Part shown: piece by piece, positions 17,249 to 24,117 of the stretch | How positions within the stretch are numbered: the first letter of the stretch is position 1 | Layout of the letters: every line of letters begins with the position of its first letter | Translations under genes and position numbers: made by a program | From: Phycisphaerales bacterium | Lineage (GTDB): Bacteria > Planctomycetota > Phycisphaerae > Phycisphaerales > UBA1924 | Assembly: GCA_020847175.1 (NCBI GenBank) | Contig: JADLCM010000002.1 | Coordinates: 124,001-188,000, forward strand | Direction: 5' to 3' | DNA length: 64,000 nt | Notes under the pieces: generated by a model | Databases searched by the model: none | What the model saw: the letters and a program-made list of their open reading frames with translations, nothing else | What the model was told of the DNA's origin: nothing

Positions 17249-17923
17249 TCAGCCCTCGGCGCCGCGTCCCAAAAGAATGTCAAGCTCTTCGCGCGAAAGC
17301 AACCCCGCCTCGTCGTCCGGTGCGGAAGGGCTGCCGCTCCTCGTGTCCACGTTCGGCGCGTGCCCGTTGGTCGCCCGGTCTGGGGAGACGGGGCGGAGTC
17401 CTTCGTCTGTGGGGTTGTCCGACACCCCACGCGCCGCGTCCGGTGCCCGATCAGGCAAGCCGAGCTTCGCATGCAGTCCGTCCACAACCACGACCTGCGC
17501 CGGAGCGGGCGGCGCCGCTGGCGAGCGTGGGGCTTCCGGGCTCAGGGTATGAGGTCCCCTTCGGCCGGCGGACGGGGGCGGCTCCGCCTCCGCTCGGCTT
17601 GCGGGGGCCGCGGCACGCAGCTGTACCGGCGCGCTCGCTTCGTAGACCCAGACCGACGCTCGGTGCCCCGCCTTCGGAACGATGGCACGCACTTCGTCCG
17701 AGCCGGGCAGGCGGCTCGGTTCGACCATCAAGAGCACGCACCGGTCAGCCGGGCCTTCGAGGGAAAGCGCACATGCTTCAGCCAGGGCTCGGTTGGCGGT
17801 GGTGCGGGCGACGAAGCCGATGCCGCGCCGCGCAAGGGCCGATAACAGCGATTCGGGTACGGGGACACCGGGCTCGTGCCAGAGCACGCAGCGCACCCGC
17901 GATTCCAGTCTGCCGCCATCCAT
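17249..17923 (-). CDS. Uncharacterised protein with degenerate receiver-like N-terminus and FliM-like C-terminal peptide
   Basis: I do not recognise this 224-aa protein as a family. Residues 1-95 alternate short hydrophobic strands with helices, resembling a receiver domain without the phospho-acceptor pattern. Residues about 100-205 are low complexity, rich in Pro, Ala and Arg, and probably disordered. The last 18 residues contain LLSREELDILLG (208-219), close to the LSQxEIDALL peptide that in FliM binds phosphorylated CheY and that also occurs in FliN-type proteins. The next gene on the same strand is a diguanylate cyclase. A link between c-di-GMP signalling and the flagellar switch is an attractive but unproven inference. 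Confidence 0.7.
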   Translation of the reverse strand: MDGGRLESRVRCVLWHEPGVPVPESLLSALARRGIGFVARTTANRALAEACALSLEGPADRCVLLMVEPSRLPGSDEVRAIVPKAGHRASVWVYEASAPVQLRAAAPASRAEAEPPPSAGRRGPHTLSPEAPRSPAAPPAPAQVVVVDGLHAKLGLPDRAPDAARGVSDNPTDEGLRPVSPDRATNGHAPNVDTRSGSPSAPDDEAGLLSREELDILLGRGAEG

Positions 17924-17929
17924 GACCCG

Positions 17930-17935
17930 ATTCTA
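17930..17935 (-). promoter_or_regulatory. -10-like TAGAAT (extended TGG-TAGAAT), leaderless start
   Basis: TGGTAGAAT on the minus strand has an extended -10 (TGn) and ends six bases before the ATG at 17923. No Shine-Dalgarno sequence follows it. Confidence 0.5.
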
Positions 17936-18205
17936 CCAGCGCACCAGGCCAAACCTGCGCGAAGGCTCCAAGTCCGGCCCCTGAATCCTTGCGGAAGCGT
18001 CCCAATACGCACGCTCCATGCTTGCGGGGCCTTGTAGTTCGCCGAATGGTGAACGGGTGCCTCGAACGCGGAACCCGAACTCTCGATGCCTGCTGCCGGT
18101 CCTTTGACGTGCGGGCTCCCGCGCCCGCGTTTCAATCGAGGTCTGCCCAACGGGCCCATTGGGCCTTGGGGCCTTCGGTATCTCAGGCGCTACGCGACTC
18201 CGCCC

Positions 18206-18243
18206 CCAAAAACACATCCCCCGGCCTTGCGGGCCGGGGGATG
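18206..18243 (-). terminator. Rho-independent terminator after the PEP-CTERM-like gene
   Basis: A perfect 12-base stem CATCCCCCGGCC / GGCCGGGGGATG with a 5-base loop (18215-18243) is followed on the minus strand by TGTTTTTG. It lies 54 bases beyond the stop codon of the gene at 18297-19004. Confidence 0.85.
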
Positions 18244-18296
18244 CGAGAGTCAAACATTCTCACTGTTCAAGTCGCTGCGTGTGCAGCCGGACGCGA

Positions 18297-19004
18297 TTAG
18301 GCGCGGCGGCGGCGGGCAGCGGCGAGGCCGCCGAGGCCGAGGAGGGCCAGGCTGGCGGGCGCCGGGGTGATGGTCACGCCGGAGCCGACGGTCGGAGCGG
18401 AGACGCTCTGGCCGTTGCCGTCGGTGCTGCTGCGGTAGACGCGGCCAGCGCCACGGACCACGACGCTCATGTCAACCACGCCGCCCTGGTAGATGAAATC
18501 GAAGGCGAAGAACTGCTCGCCCGAGGCGATGGGGAAGAGGCCGATGAGGGGGTTGAAGGTGGGGGGGAAGGTGCCCAGGTCGATGCCGCTGGACGCGGCG
18601 TCGGAGAGGGTGACGGTGTCGCCATCGGTGGCGAATGCCGTCATGAGGCTCGCGCCCGACGCGCCCGCGGTGGGCTTGTCAGAGGTCGCCTGACGCATGT
18701 GGGGGTGACGGCCGAGGAGGTCGTCAGTCAGATCGAAGCCGGCGGTCGCCGTCTCGTCGAGGTGCACCTGAGCGGGGGTCGCGCCGCCATCCATGAGGAT
18801 GTCGAACTTGGCGAGACCGATCGAGAGACCGTTGTGGTCAGAGGAGAGCCAGACGCGAACGGTGTCACCGACGTTGGCAGCGACCGCGGTGCCGCGGGCC
18901 GTGCCCTGGGTGAGGTTCTGGGCCGACAGGTTGAAGGCAATCGTGGACTGAGCCGACGCGCCCGCCGCCAGACCCGCAACCGTGAACATGACGATCTTCT
19001 TCAT
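18297..19004 (-). CDS. Exported protein with PEP-CTERM-like sorting tail
   Basis: The 235-aa protein starts with a signal peptide (MKKIVMFTVAGLAAGASAQ) and ends with ITPAPASLALLGLGG followed by AAARRRRA, a classic short sorting tail of the PEP-CTERM style. The body is beta-rich with several 'DFIYQGG'-like segments and no recognised catalytic motif. It resembles a small choice-of-anchor or cohesin-like extracellular domain. The ATG at 19004 has GAGGAGA eight bases upstream, and a longer open frame upstream has no support. A strong terminator follows the gene, suggesting a monocistronic and well expressed unit. Function unknown. Confidence 0.8.
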   Translation of the reverse strand: MKKIVMFTVAGLAAGASAQSTIAFNLSAQNLTQGTARGTAVAANVGDTVRVWLSSDHNGLSIGLAKFDILMDGGATPAQVHLDETATAGFDLTDDLLGRHPHMRQATSDKPTAGASGASLMTAFATDGDTVTLSDAASSGIDLGTFPPTFNPLIGLFPIASGEQFFAFDFIYQGGVVDMSVVVRGAGRVYRSSTDGNGQSVSAPTVGSGVTITPAPASLALLGLGGLAAARRRRA

Positions 19005-19335
19005 CTTCAGTCTCCTCGCAAAGTTTCCGGTGTGAGGGGCAAGCGCCCCGAAGACACTGTGGTTTGAACGAAACACTCGTTCCTGACCCGAAGTGAAAGA
19101 TGAACCCAGTTCGGGATGGTGCAAACCCATTTGACGGCGCAAAGTGCAATTTTTTCGCGTCCTGCCGAACCCGCACGCGCCGAAAGCGTTCTCCAGGTTG
19201 CCATCCAAGGGAAACACCAGCGCGTTGCAGCCCGCCCACGCCGAGAAAGCGTCAGGCATGTTTATCGAAAATCCTGAGCGTTGCCCGCGCGCGGCGGGCT
19301 TCGGCTCGTTTGAGGCTCCCTTTTTGGAGGCACGA
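19005..19335. other. Divergent intergenic region, 331 bases
   Basis: It lies between two divergently transcribed exported-protein genes and is clearly less GC-rich than its surroundings, with A/T runs at 19147-19155 and 19260-19272. It must hold both promoters, but I could not pick a convincing -35/-10 pair for either. No coding region is supported. Confidence 0.5.
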
Positions 19336-19893
19336 ATGAAGAACACGAGAATCGCGTTGGGGCTGAGCGTGTGCGCCCTCGCCGGACTCGGGCTTATCGC
19401 CTTAGGTCAGCCAGGGGAAACTCGGGGGGTGCAGCCAAACTCCACCCGCAACGCCCAGCCCGGAGGCCCGGACATCGGCAAGGCCCTCATTGAGGGACTG
19501 CTCCAGACGCCCGGATGTCTGGGGGCCGACGCCGCCCAGTTCAAGAGCGGCAAGAACGCGATCTTCGCGTGGTTCAAGGACAAGGCGGCAGCGGAGGCGT
19601 GGTACTACAGCCCGATGCACAAGTCCCTGATGAAGAGCGTTGGTGCGACCGTGGTCCCCAAGCCCATGGAACACATCGAGGAGGGCACGGGCCCGATCTT
19701 GATCATCGCGGCGATCACGCCATCGGCGGAGCAGAAGGTCCCGGGGTTCCCGGCGCCGATCAGCCAGATCTCGATTGAACTGTTCGCCCCCCTGCCCGGC
19801 GGAGCGTACGTGAACGGGCGCCTGTCGCCCGACGCCTTTGAAGTGCCGCACATGAAGAACCTCTCCGAGGAGGCCGAGGAAATGGGAGGCTGA
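19336..19893 (+). CDS. Secreted small protein with dimeric alpha-beta-barrel-like region
   Basis: The 185-aa protein has a signal peptide (MKNTRIALGLSVCALAGLGLIALG) and no sorting tail. The mature part contains FAWFKDKAAAEAWYYSPMH (about residues 76-94) and ILIIAAITP strands, a pattern reminiscent of the dimeric alpha-beta barrel fold (antibiotic-biosynthesis-monooxygenase-like stress proteins). This is weak resemblance. GGAGG lies five bases before the ATG. It is a single gene with a strong terminator behind it. Catalytic function, if any, cannot be assigned. Confidence 0.72.
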   Translation: MKNTRIALGLSVCALAGLGLIALGQPGETRGVQPNSTRNAQPGGPDIGKALIEGLLQTPGCLGADAAQFKSGKNAIFAWFKDKAAAEAWYYSPMHKSLMKSVGATVVPKPMEHIEEGTGPILIIAAITPSAEQKVPGFPAPISQISIELFAPLPGGAYVNGRLSPDAFEVPHMKNLSEEAEEMGG

Positions 19894-19973
19894 CCGACTC
19901 TGCGGCGGCGCCGTGGAGTCCGAAGCGTCGGCCAAGGCGTGACCTCCTTCGTGTAGTTCATGGATAGGAAACG

Positions 19974-19997
19974 GGGCGGCGCAGGCCGCCCTTTTTT
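19974..19997 (+). terminator. Rho-independent terminator after the secreted small protein
   Basis: GGGCGGC-GCAG-GCCGCCC followed by six T residues forms a textbook intrinsic terminator 80 bases after the stop codon at 19893. Confidence 0.9.
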
Positions 19998-20057
19998 GTC
20001 TGGTGCGCGGGGCATGCCCGGCGGGTGATCTCTCGCGGGGTCAGGCCCGGCGCCAGG

Positions 20058-20720
20058 TCAGCGCCTGGCGCGCCCGGAGGGCGTGATCTGCACCGGCTCG
20101 GAGGAGGGCTGGACGGCGACGGGGGTGCACTCACCCGCCGGGTCGAGTGAATATCCGAGCATGGTGAGGGCGTCTGCGGGTTCGCGGGCAAGTTCGGCGA
20201 GCATGTCGCCCAAGGCCGCGAAGACCGGCTGCGGATTCAGAGAGGGAGAAGGCTGGAGCGCGATGGTGTGGATCGCGCCCGCGCGGGCGGTGGAGGCGGG
20301 TTGGCCCCGGTAGACGACGAGCAGGCGAGCGGGTGATCCCACGCCGCCGATGACAAGCCAGTCGCCCGGGTCGGTGCCGGGTAACGCGAGTTGGTCGAGC
20401 CCCGGGAGCCGTCGAATTGACTTCCACTGGTTGATGCGAGCCAGGGTCAGCGCGGCGCGGAGCCTCTGCGCTTCGTCGAGCACGGCGTAGAGCGTGGCGC
20501 CGTCGTACTTCTTGAAGAAGGTGATGAAGTCGTCGAGATGGTCGGCGGGGAGGAGCCGGAGATGCTTCTTGAGCGTGCGCAGGGCCCAGACGAGGGCGCG
20601 CGGGCCGAGCGCGTTGAGGTATCGCAGTTCGGCGCCATCCGGGTAGGGGTCGGCAGGCGCGAAGGTGATTGTGCCCTGGACCGAGCGCTCGAGGGCGAGG
20701 ATGTCGGGGGGAAGGGGCAT
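20058..20720 (-). CDS. Hypothetical cytosolic protein, weakly SMI1/KNR4 (SUKH)-like
   Basis: The 220-aa protein has no signal peptide. The segment LLPADHLDDFITFFKKYDGATLY recalls the SUKH fold, where a helix and a 'FxxxxxG' turn open the domain, but the match is partial and I would not rely on it. Later parts (GDWLVIGGVG, LLVVYRGQP) look like beta strands of a ligand-binding fold. The ATG at 20720 is preferred because the 20 upstream codons fall into a purine/pyrimidine-skewed tract. No operon partner exists, and the upstream region is strand-skewed. No toxin-immunity context is visible. Confidence 0.55.
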   Translation of the reverse strand: MPLPPDILALERSVQGTITFAPADPYPDGAELRYLNALGPRALVWALRTLKKHLRLLPADHLDDFITFFKKYDGATLYAVLDEAQRLRAALTLARINQWKSIRRLPGLDQLALPGTDPGDWLVIGGVGSPARLLVVYRGQPASTARAGAIHTIALQPSPSLNPQPVFAALGDMLAELAREPADALTMLGYSLDPAGECTPVAVQPSSEPVQITPSGRARR

Positions 20721-20725
20721 GGGAG

Positions 20726-20965
20726 AAGTCAAACCGCCGAATGGGGAAACGGGCGAATGGCCAAATGGATAAGAGGGCAAATCGGGGAGAGCGGCAAACG
20801 GGAACGGGACAGAGAGCAGTGGGGTGCAGGCGTCGCCGGCACATGCAGAGTCGGAACATGGAAAGCGAAGGGCGGGAAGTGGAGCAAGGTCGGGCAGGGA
20901 GAGAAGGGCAGGAGGGAAGCGCGGGAAAGTGGGACGGGCGGAACGGGAGGGGAGGAAGGGGGATG
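20726..20965. repeat. Purine-rich (G/A) low-complexity tract
   Basis: About 240 bases between two divergent genes are strongly enriched in G and A on the plus strand. Irregular GGGAAR/GGGARR units recur, for example at 20737-20765 and 20868-20962. Pyrimidines dominate the opposite strand. It looks like slippage-derived simple sequence. Confidence 0.6.
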
Positions 20966-21050
20966 AGCCGTGGCGGTTGGTGGGGTAGACGCGGCACCCC
21001 TATTGTTGCGTGTCGGCGGCCCTGTGAAGGCCGCTGCGGGAGGAAAGGCC

Positions 21051-21674
21051 ATGACGCAGGTTGCGCTTCGTCCGAGTTGCATGCCCGAGGCCCCGACCCG
21101 CGCGGCCCTTGACGCGATGGCTGACCTTTCGGCCCACGACCTGATCGCTCGCTATCGCTGGGGTGTGGAGTGCTTTGATCGGCGCGTGTTCTCGCTGCGC
21201 GATGAGCAGTTGGACATGGCCTGGCTGGCGGACGCGAACGTGGGTCAGTGGCCCGTCCGCGTGCTGCTGGGGCACCTTGCCGATGCGGAGATCGCGTACA
21301 CCTTCCGGGTGCGCAAGGCGCTGGCCGAAGAGAACCCGGTGGTGGAGCAGTGGGACGAGCACGCCTTCATCGACGCGAAACTGTACTCGGCGGGCACGCC
21401 CAGCATCGGCGGGTTCGTGGCGGTGATCTACACCCTGCGCACGTGGATGGGCGAGCTGCTCTCGCACCTTTCACCCGAGCAGTGGCAGCGCAAGGTGATG
21501 CACCCTGCCTACGGCGAGATCAGCGTGCGCCGGCTCATCGAGATGAGCACGTGGCACCTTGAGCGCCACGGCTGGTTCCTCAACGCCAAGGTCGAGCGCC
21601 TGCTCGGCCCGGCGCCCGACATCGGCCCCGAGGGCACCAAGTGCGGGCGCGGCTGCGGCTGCCACGGGCACTGA
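21051..21674 (+). CDS. DinB-fold protein with cysteine-rich C-terminal tail
   Basis: The 207-aa protein has the DinB/YfiT four-helix bundle pattern: LIARYRWGVECFDRR opens helix 1, LLGHLADAEI carries the first metal histidine, and STWHLERHGW the later histidines. Such proteins are putative metal-dependent thiol transferases or hydrolases. Unusually it ends with CGRGCGCHGH, a cysteine/histidine cluster that could bind zinc, iron or copper. The ATG at 21051 follows GGGAGGAAAGG, a strong ribosome-binding site, and a TATTGT hexamer lies at 21001-21006. It is convergent with the flagellar operon's last gene (20 bases apart). Confidence 0.8.
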   Translation: MTQVALRPSCMPEAPTRAALDAMADLSAHDLIARYRWGVECFDRRVFSLRDEQLDMAWLADANVGQWPVRVLLGHLADAEIAYTFRVRKALAEENPVVEQWDEHAFIDAKLYSAGTPSIGGFVAVIYTLRTWMGELLSHLSPEQWQRKVMHPAYGEISVRRLIEMSTWHLERHGWFLNAKVERLLGPAPDIGPEGTKCGRGCGCHGH

Positions 21675-21694
21675 GCACGGTCGGGCCGGGGTGC

Positions 21695-22225
21695 CTAGTA
21701 CTCGGACGGATAGCCGTCGCATTTCGGGATCAGCACGCGCTCGAAGAACGAGTGGCCTTCGGGATCTTCGCCGAGCGTTTCGTTGAGGTATGCCGTGAGC
21801 AGGCGGCTCACGGTCTGGAGGCCGGGTTCGCGCAGGTGGCTGTGCAACGCCTGGCGGAAGATCTTGGCGATGCCGTCGCTGATCTCCGCCTTGCGCTGCT
21901 CGAGCTGCGCCTTGACGCCCTCGCTCTTGGACTCGCGGACCTTCACGAAGACTTCCACGTCCCAGTCCCAGGTCTTGCCGCTGGAGGCGTTCTGGAAGTG
22001 GGCTTGGATGACCTGGAGTTCGACCGTGGCGTCGGCGTGGGCTTCTTCGGCGCCGACGATCTCGGCGGCATGAGCCTTGTTGGCCCCCATGGTCTTGGAG
22101 ACGAAAAGAAAGACCGCCGCACCTTCGACGGCCATCATCCCGGCGACGGCGAGGAGGAAGATCGGGGGCTTCTTCTTCTTCGTGGTCGGCTCAGCGCCCG
22201 CAGAGGGCTTGGCTTCGTCGGACAT
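21695..22225 (-). CDS. fliL: Flagellar basal-body-associated protein FliL
   Basis: The 176-aa protein has a lysine-rich cytoplasmic start, one membrane helix at about residues 22-44 (IFLLAVAGMMAVEGAAVFLF) and a periplasmic stomatin-like domain ending in LTAYLNETLGEDPE. FliL surrounds and stabilises the stator and increases motor torque. It is the last gene of the minus-strand flagellar operon, directly after motB (nine bases), and converges with the DinB-fold gene. In Bacillus-type operons fliL is followed by fliM and fliY; those are absent here. Confidence 0.85.
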   Translation of the reverse strand: MSDEAKPSAGAEPTTKKKKPPIFLLAVAGMMAVEGAAVFLFVSKTMGANKAHAAEIVGAEEAHADATVELQVIQAHFQNASSGKTWDWDVEVFVKVRESKSEGVKAQLEQRKAEISDGIAKIFRQALHSHLREPGLQTVSRLLTAYLNETLGEDPEGHSFFERVLIPKCDGYPSEY

Positions 22226-22234
22226 GGAGAGGCC

Positions 22235-22981
22235 TCATGTGCCGCGCGCGTCGCGGCCTTGCCAGTTGGGATCCGGGTGGAGCTCCTCCAGCAGCACCTC
22301 GGTCACCATGACCTCAACTCGGCGATTCGCCTGGGTGCCTGCACTATTTGCGCGATTGGCGACGTGGGGTTCGGAGTTCCCAACCGCCACAGGCATCAAG
22401 AGTTCGCGCCGGATGCCGCACTCGTCGGCGAGAAAGTCCGCGGCGGCGCGGGCGCGTTTGAAGGAAAGGTCCGTGTAATCGAGCCCGGTGCTCTTGTCTT
22501 CGATGCCCCAGGCGTGCCCGCGGACCATCACCTTGTAGTTCTGGCCCCTGATCTTTTCGGCGAAGTCGCGGAGCGCGTCCTTGTCGCTCTCGGCGAGGGC
22601 CCACGCGCCGGCCTCGAAGCCGGCGACGCCGCCCACGGCGAAGAGTTTGCCCTCGTGGATGCGTGAAACCAGTTCATCCCGTCCGGCGGTGCCGGCGGCA
22701 TTGGTATCGGACGCACTGCGTTCGTCGCCGGGCCCGGTGCGGGGGGCATTCGCCGGGTTGGGGTCGCGCCGGGTCTGTCCGCCGCGGATGATGCCGCGCC
22801 CGCCGCTGATGCTCAGCGCCTGCTGCATCGACTGGACGGCCTGGGCGTACTCGCGGGGCTTCTTGATCTCGGAAAATGCGGCGAGGAGGATGAAGAAGCA
22901 GAGCAGGAGCGACATGAGGTCGCCGTAGGTGAGGACCCATTCGGGCACCGTCGGGTCCGGGGGCGGGGTGCGCTTGGGCAT
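22235..22981 (-). CDS. motB: Flagellar motor stator protein MotB
   Basis: The 248-aa protein pairs with MotA to form the ion-driven stator. Its single N-terminal helix VLTYGDLMSLLLCFFILLA carries the ion-binding aspartate Asp21. After a linker of about 80 residues comes an OmpA-like peptidoglycan-binding domain (VMVRGHAWG, SFKRARAAADFL, NRRVEVMV). The ATG at 22981 is preferred: GTAGGAG lies upstream and the gene then begins ten bases after motA ends. A longer form from 23032 would overlap motA by 41 bases. The domain order and conserved Asp are complete. Confidence 0.92.
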   Translation of the reverse strand: MPKRTPPPDPTVPEWVLTYGDLMSLLLCFFILLAAFSEIKKPREYAQAVQSMQQALSISGGRGIIRGGQTRRDPNPANAPRTGPGDERSASDTNAAGTAGRDELVSRIHEGKLFAVGGVAGFEAGAWALAESDKDALRDFAEKIRGQNYKVMVRGHAWGIEDKSTGLDYTDLSFKRARAAADFLADECGIRRELLMPVAVGNSEPHVANRANSAGTQANRRVEVMVTEVLLEELHPDPNWQGRDARGT

Positions 22982-22991
22982 GAGGGGACTC

Positions 22992-23774
22992 CTACGCGGC
23001 CTGGGCGGCTTGCTCAAAGTCGCGCCGGACACCGGGGGGCAGGTAGGTCAGGAGTTTGCTCTCGACGATTCGGGGGTTGTCGCCGGACTGGATGCTCATG
23101 ACGCCGGCGATCACGAGGTTCTTGATGAGCACCTCTTCGCCGTCGCGGGCGACGAGCTTCTCGGCGAGGGGGCCGGTGCAGCAGTTGGCGATGAGCGCGC
23201 CGTAGAGCGTGGTGAGCAGGGCGACGGCCATGCCCGGGCCGATCTTGGAGGGGTCATCCATGGAGCCGAGCATGAACACGAGGCCCATGAGCGTGCCGAT
23301 CATGCCGAAGGCGGGGGCCATGCGCCCGATGGTGTCGAGGATCTTCTTGGCGTTGATGTGACGCTCGATCGAGGTCTCGACCTCGGTGTCGAGGATGGTC
23401 TTGATGAGTTCGGGGTCGGTGCCGTCCACGGCCATCTTGATGCCGCGCACGAGGAACGGATCGCGCATGTCCTTGACGTGGTTCTCCAGGGCGAGGATGC
23501 CCTCGCGCCGGGCAACTTCGGCGAACTTCACGATGTCCTTGATGAGCTCGGCGGGGTTGAGGGGCTTGTGCAGGACGGTCTTGAGCACGACCTTGTGCAG
23601 CTTGAAGACGTTGCCGAGCGGGTAGCAGATGATGATCGCCCCGAGGGTGCCGCCGAAGACGATGATGATGCTCGGCACGTCGATCAGGGCGACGAGATCG
23701 CCCCCGCCCATGACGGCGGAGACAAGCATCGCGACCACCGCGATGACGAGCCCGGCGATAGTTCCGATATCCAC
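22992..23774 (-). CDS. motA: Flagellar motor stator protein MotA
   Basis: The 260-aa membrane protein forms the pentameric ring of the stator around MotB. Four helices are evident: residues about 5-25, 32-52, 148-172 (PAFGMIGTLMGLVFML) and 182-202. The conserved proline segment RMAPAFG and the cytoplasmic loop with charged residues that contact FliG are present. The IDVPSIIIVFGG opening resembles sodium-type PomA/MotP proteins as much as proton-type MotA, so ion choice is undetermined. It is upstream of motB and 18 bases after flbD. Confidence 0.93.
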   Translation of the reverse strand: MDIGTIAGLVIAVVAMLVSAVMGGGDLVALIDVPSIIIVFGGTLGAIIICYPLGNVFKLHKVVLKTVLHKPLNPAELIKDIVKFAEVARREGILALENHVKDMRDPFLVRGIKMAVDGTDPELIKTILDTEVETSIERHINAKKILDTIGRMAPAFGMIGTLMGLVFMLGSMDDPSKIGPGMAVALLTTLYGALIANCCTGPLAEKLVARDGEEVLIKNLVIAGVMSIQSGDNPRIVESKLLTYLPPGVRRDFEQAAQAA

Positions 23775-23792
23775 GGGTGCTCTCCTCGCGAC

Positions 23793-24044
23793 CTAAACGG
23801 CGTGGCGGGTATCGACCCCCGGCGGCGCGGGGTTGACGGCGAGGGGCGGGTTGGCGGGCATGAGGGTGCGGAGGCTGCGGCGGTAGTCGAGCACCCGGCG
23901 CACCACCTCGTCGAGGGGTTCGCGCACCACGTTGTGGTCGCCGTTGATGAGCGTGATGACGGTGTCGGGGTGCTGCTCGATGGAGCGGATCAGCTCGGCA
24001 TTGAGGACGAACCCCTGGCCGTTGAGTCGGCTGAGATGGATCAC
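23793..24044 (-). CDS. flbD: FlbD/SwrD-family small flagellar protein
   Basis: The 83-aa protein starts MIHLSRLNGQGFVLNAELI and continues IEQHPDTVITLINGD, diagnostic of the FlbD/SwrD family. In Bacillus SwrD increases stator function, and the gene lies between flgE and fliL as here between flgE and motAB. The C-terminal 25 residues are proline-rich and not conserved. Do not confuse it with the unrelated Caulobacter regulator of the same name. The cytosolic location and role in motor power are inferred from the family. Confidence 0.88.
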   Translation of the reverse strand: MIHLSRLNGQGFVLNAELIRSIEQHPDTVITLINGDHNVVREPLDEVVRRVLDYRRSLRTLMPANPPLAVNPAPPGVDTRHAV

Positions 24045-24117
24045 GCCTGGCCCTCCCGAGAACCCCGGGGGCTATCGGCGAGCGCGGGGCGGGGCTGAAG
24101 GCGGGCCGGACGCGCGG

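Larger units (their letters stand above)
17924..18296. other. Intergenic region, 373 bases, without a credible gene
   Basis: It separates two minus-strand genes. It holds a strong intrinsic terminator (18206-18243) for the upstream PEP-CTERM-like gene and, at its left end, the -10-like element of the gene at 17923. The rest shows GGGCCC-type short inverted repeats around 18152-18170, but I see no conserved coding or RNA feature. Confidence 0.6.

Noticed and set aside
18060-18265. Possible tRNA or tRNA remnant (GGAACCCGAACTC and GAGAGTCAAAC read like antisense T-arms)
   Set aside because: No cloverleaf could be built around either site: no matching acceptor, D or anticodon arms, and the T-loop consensus is broken.
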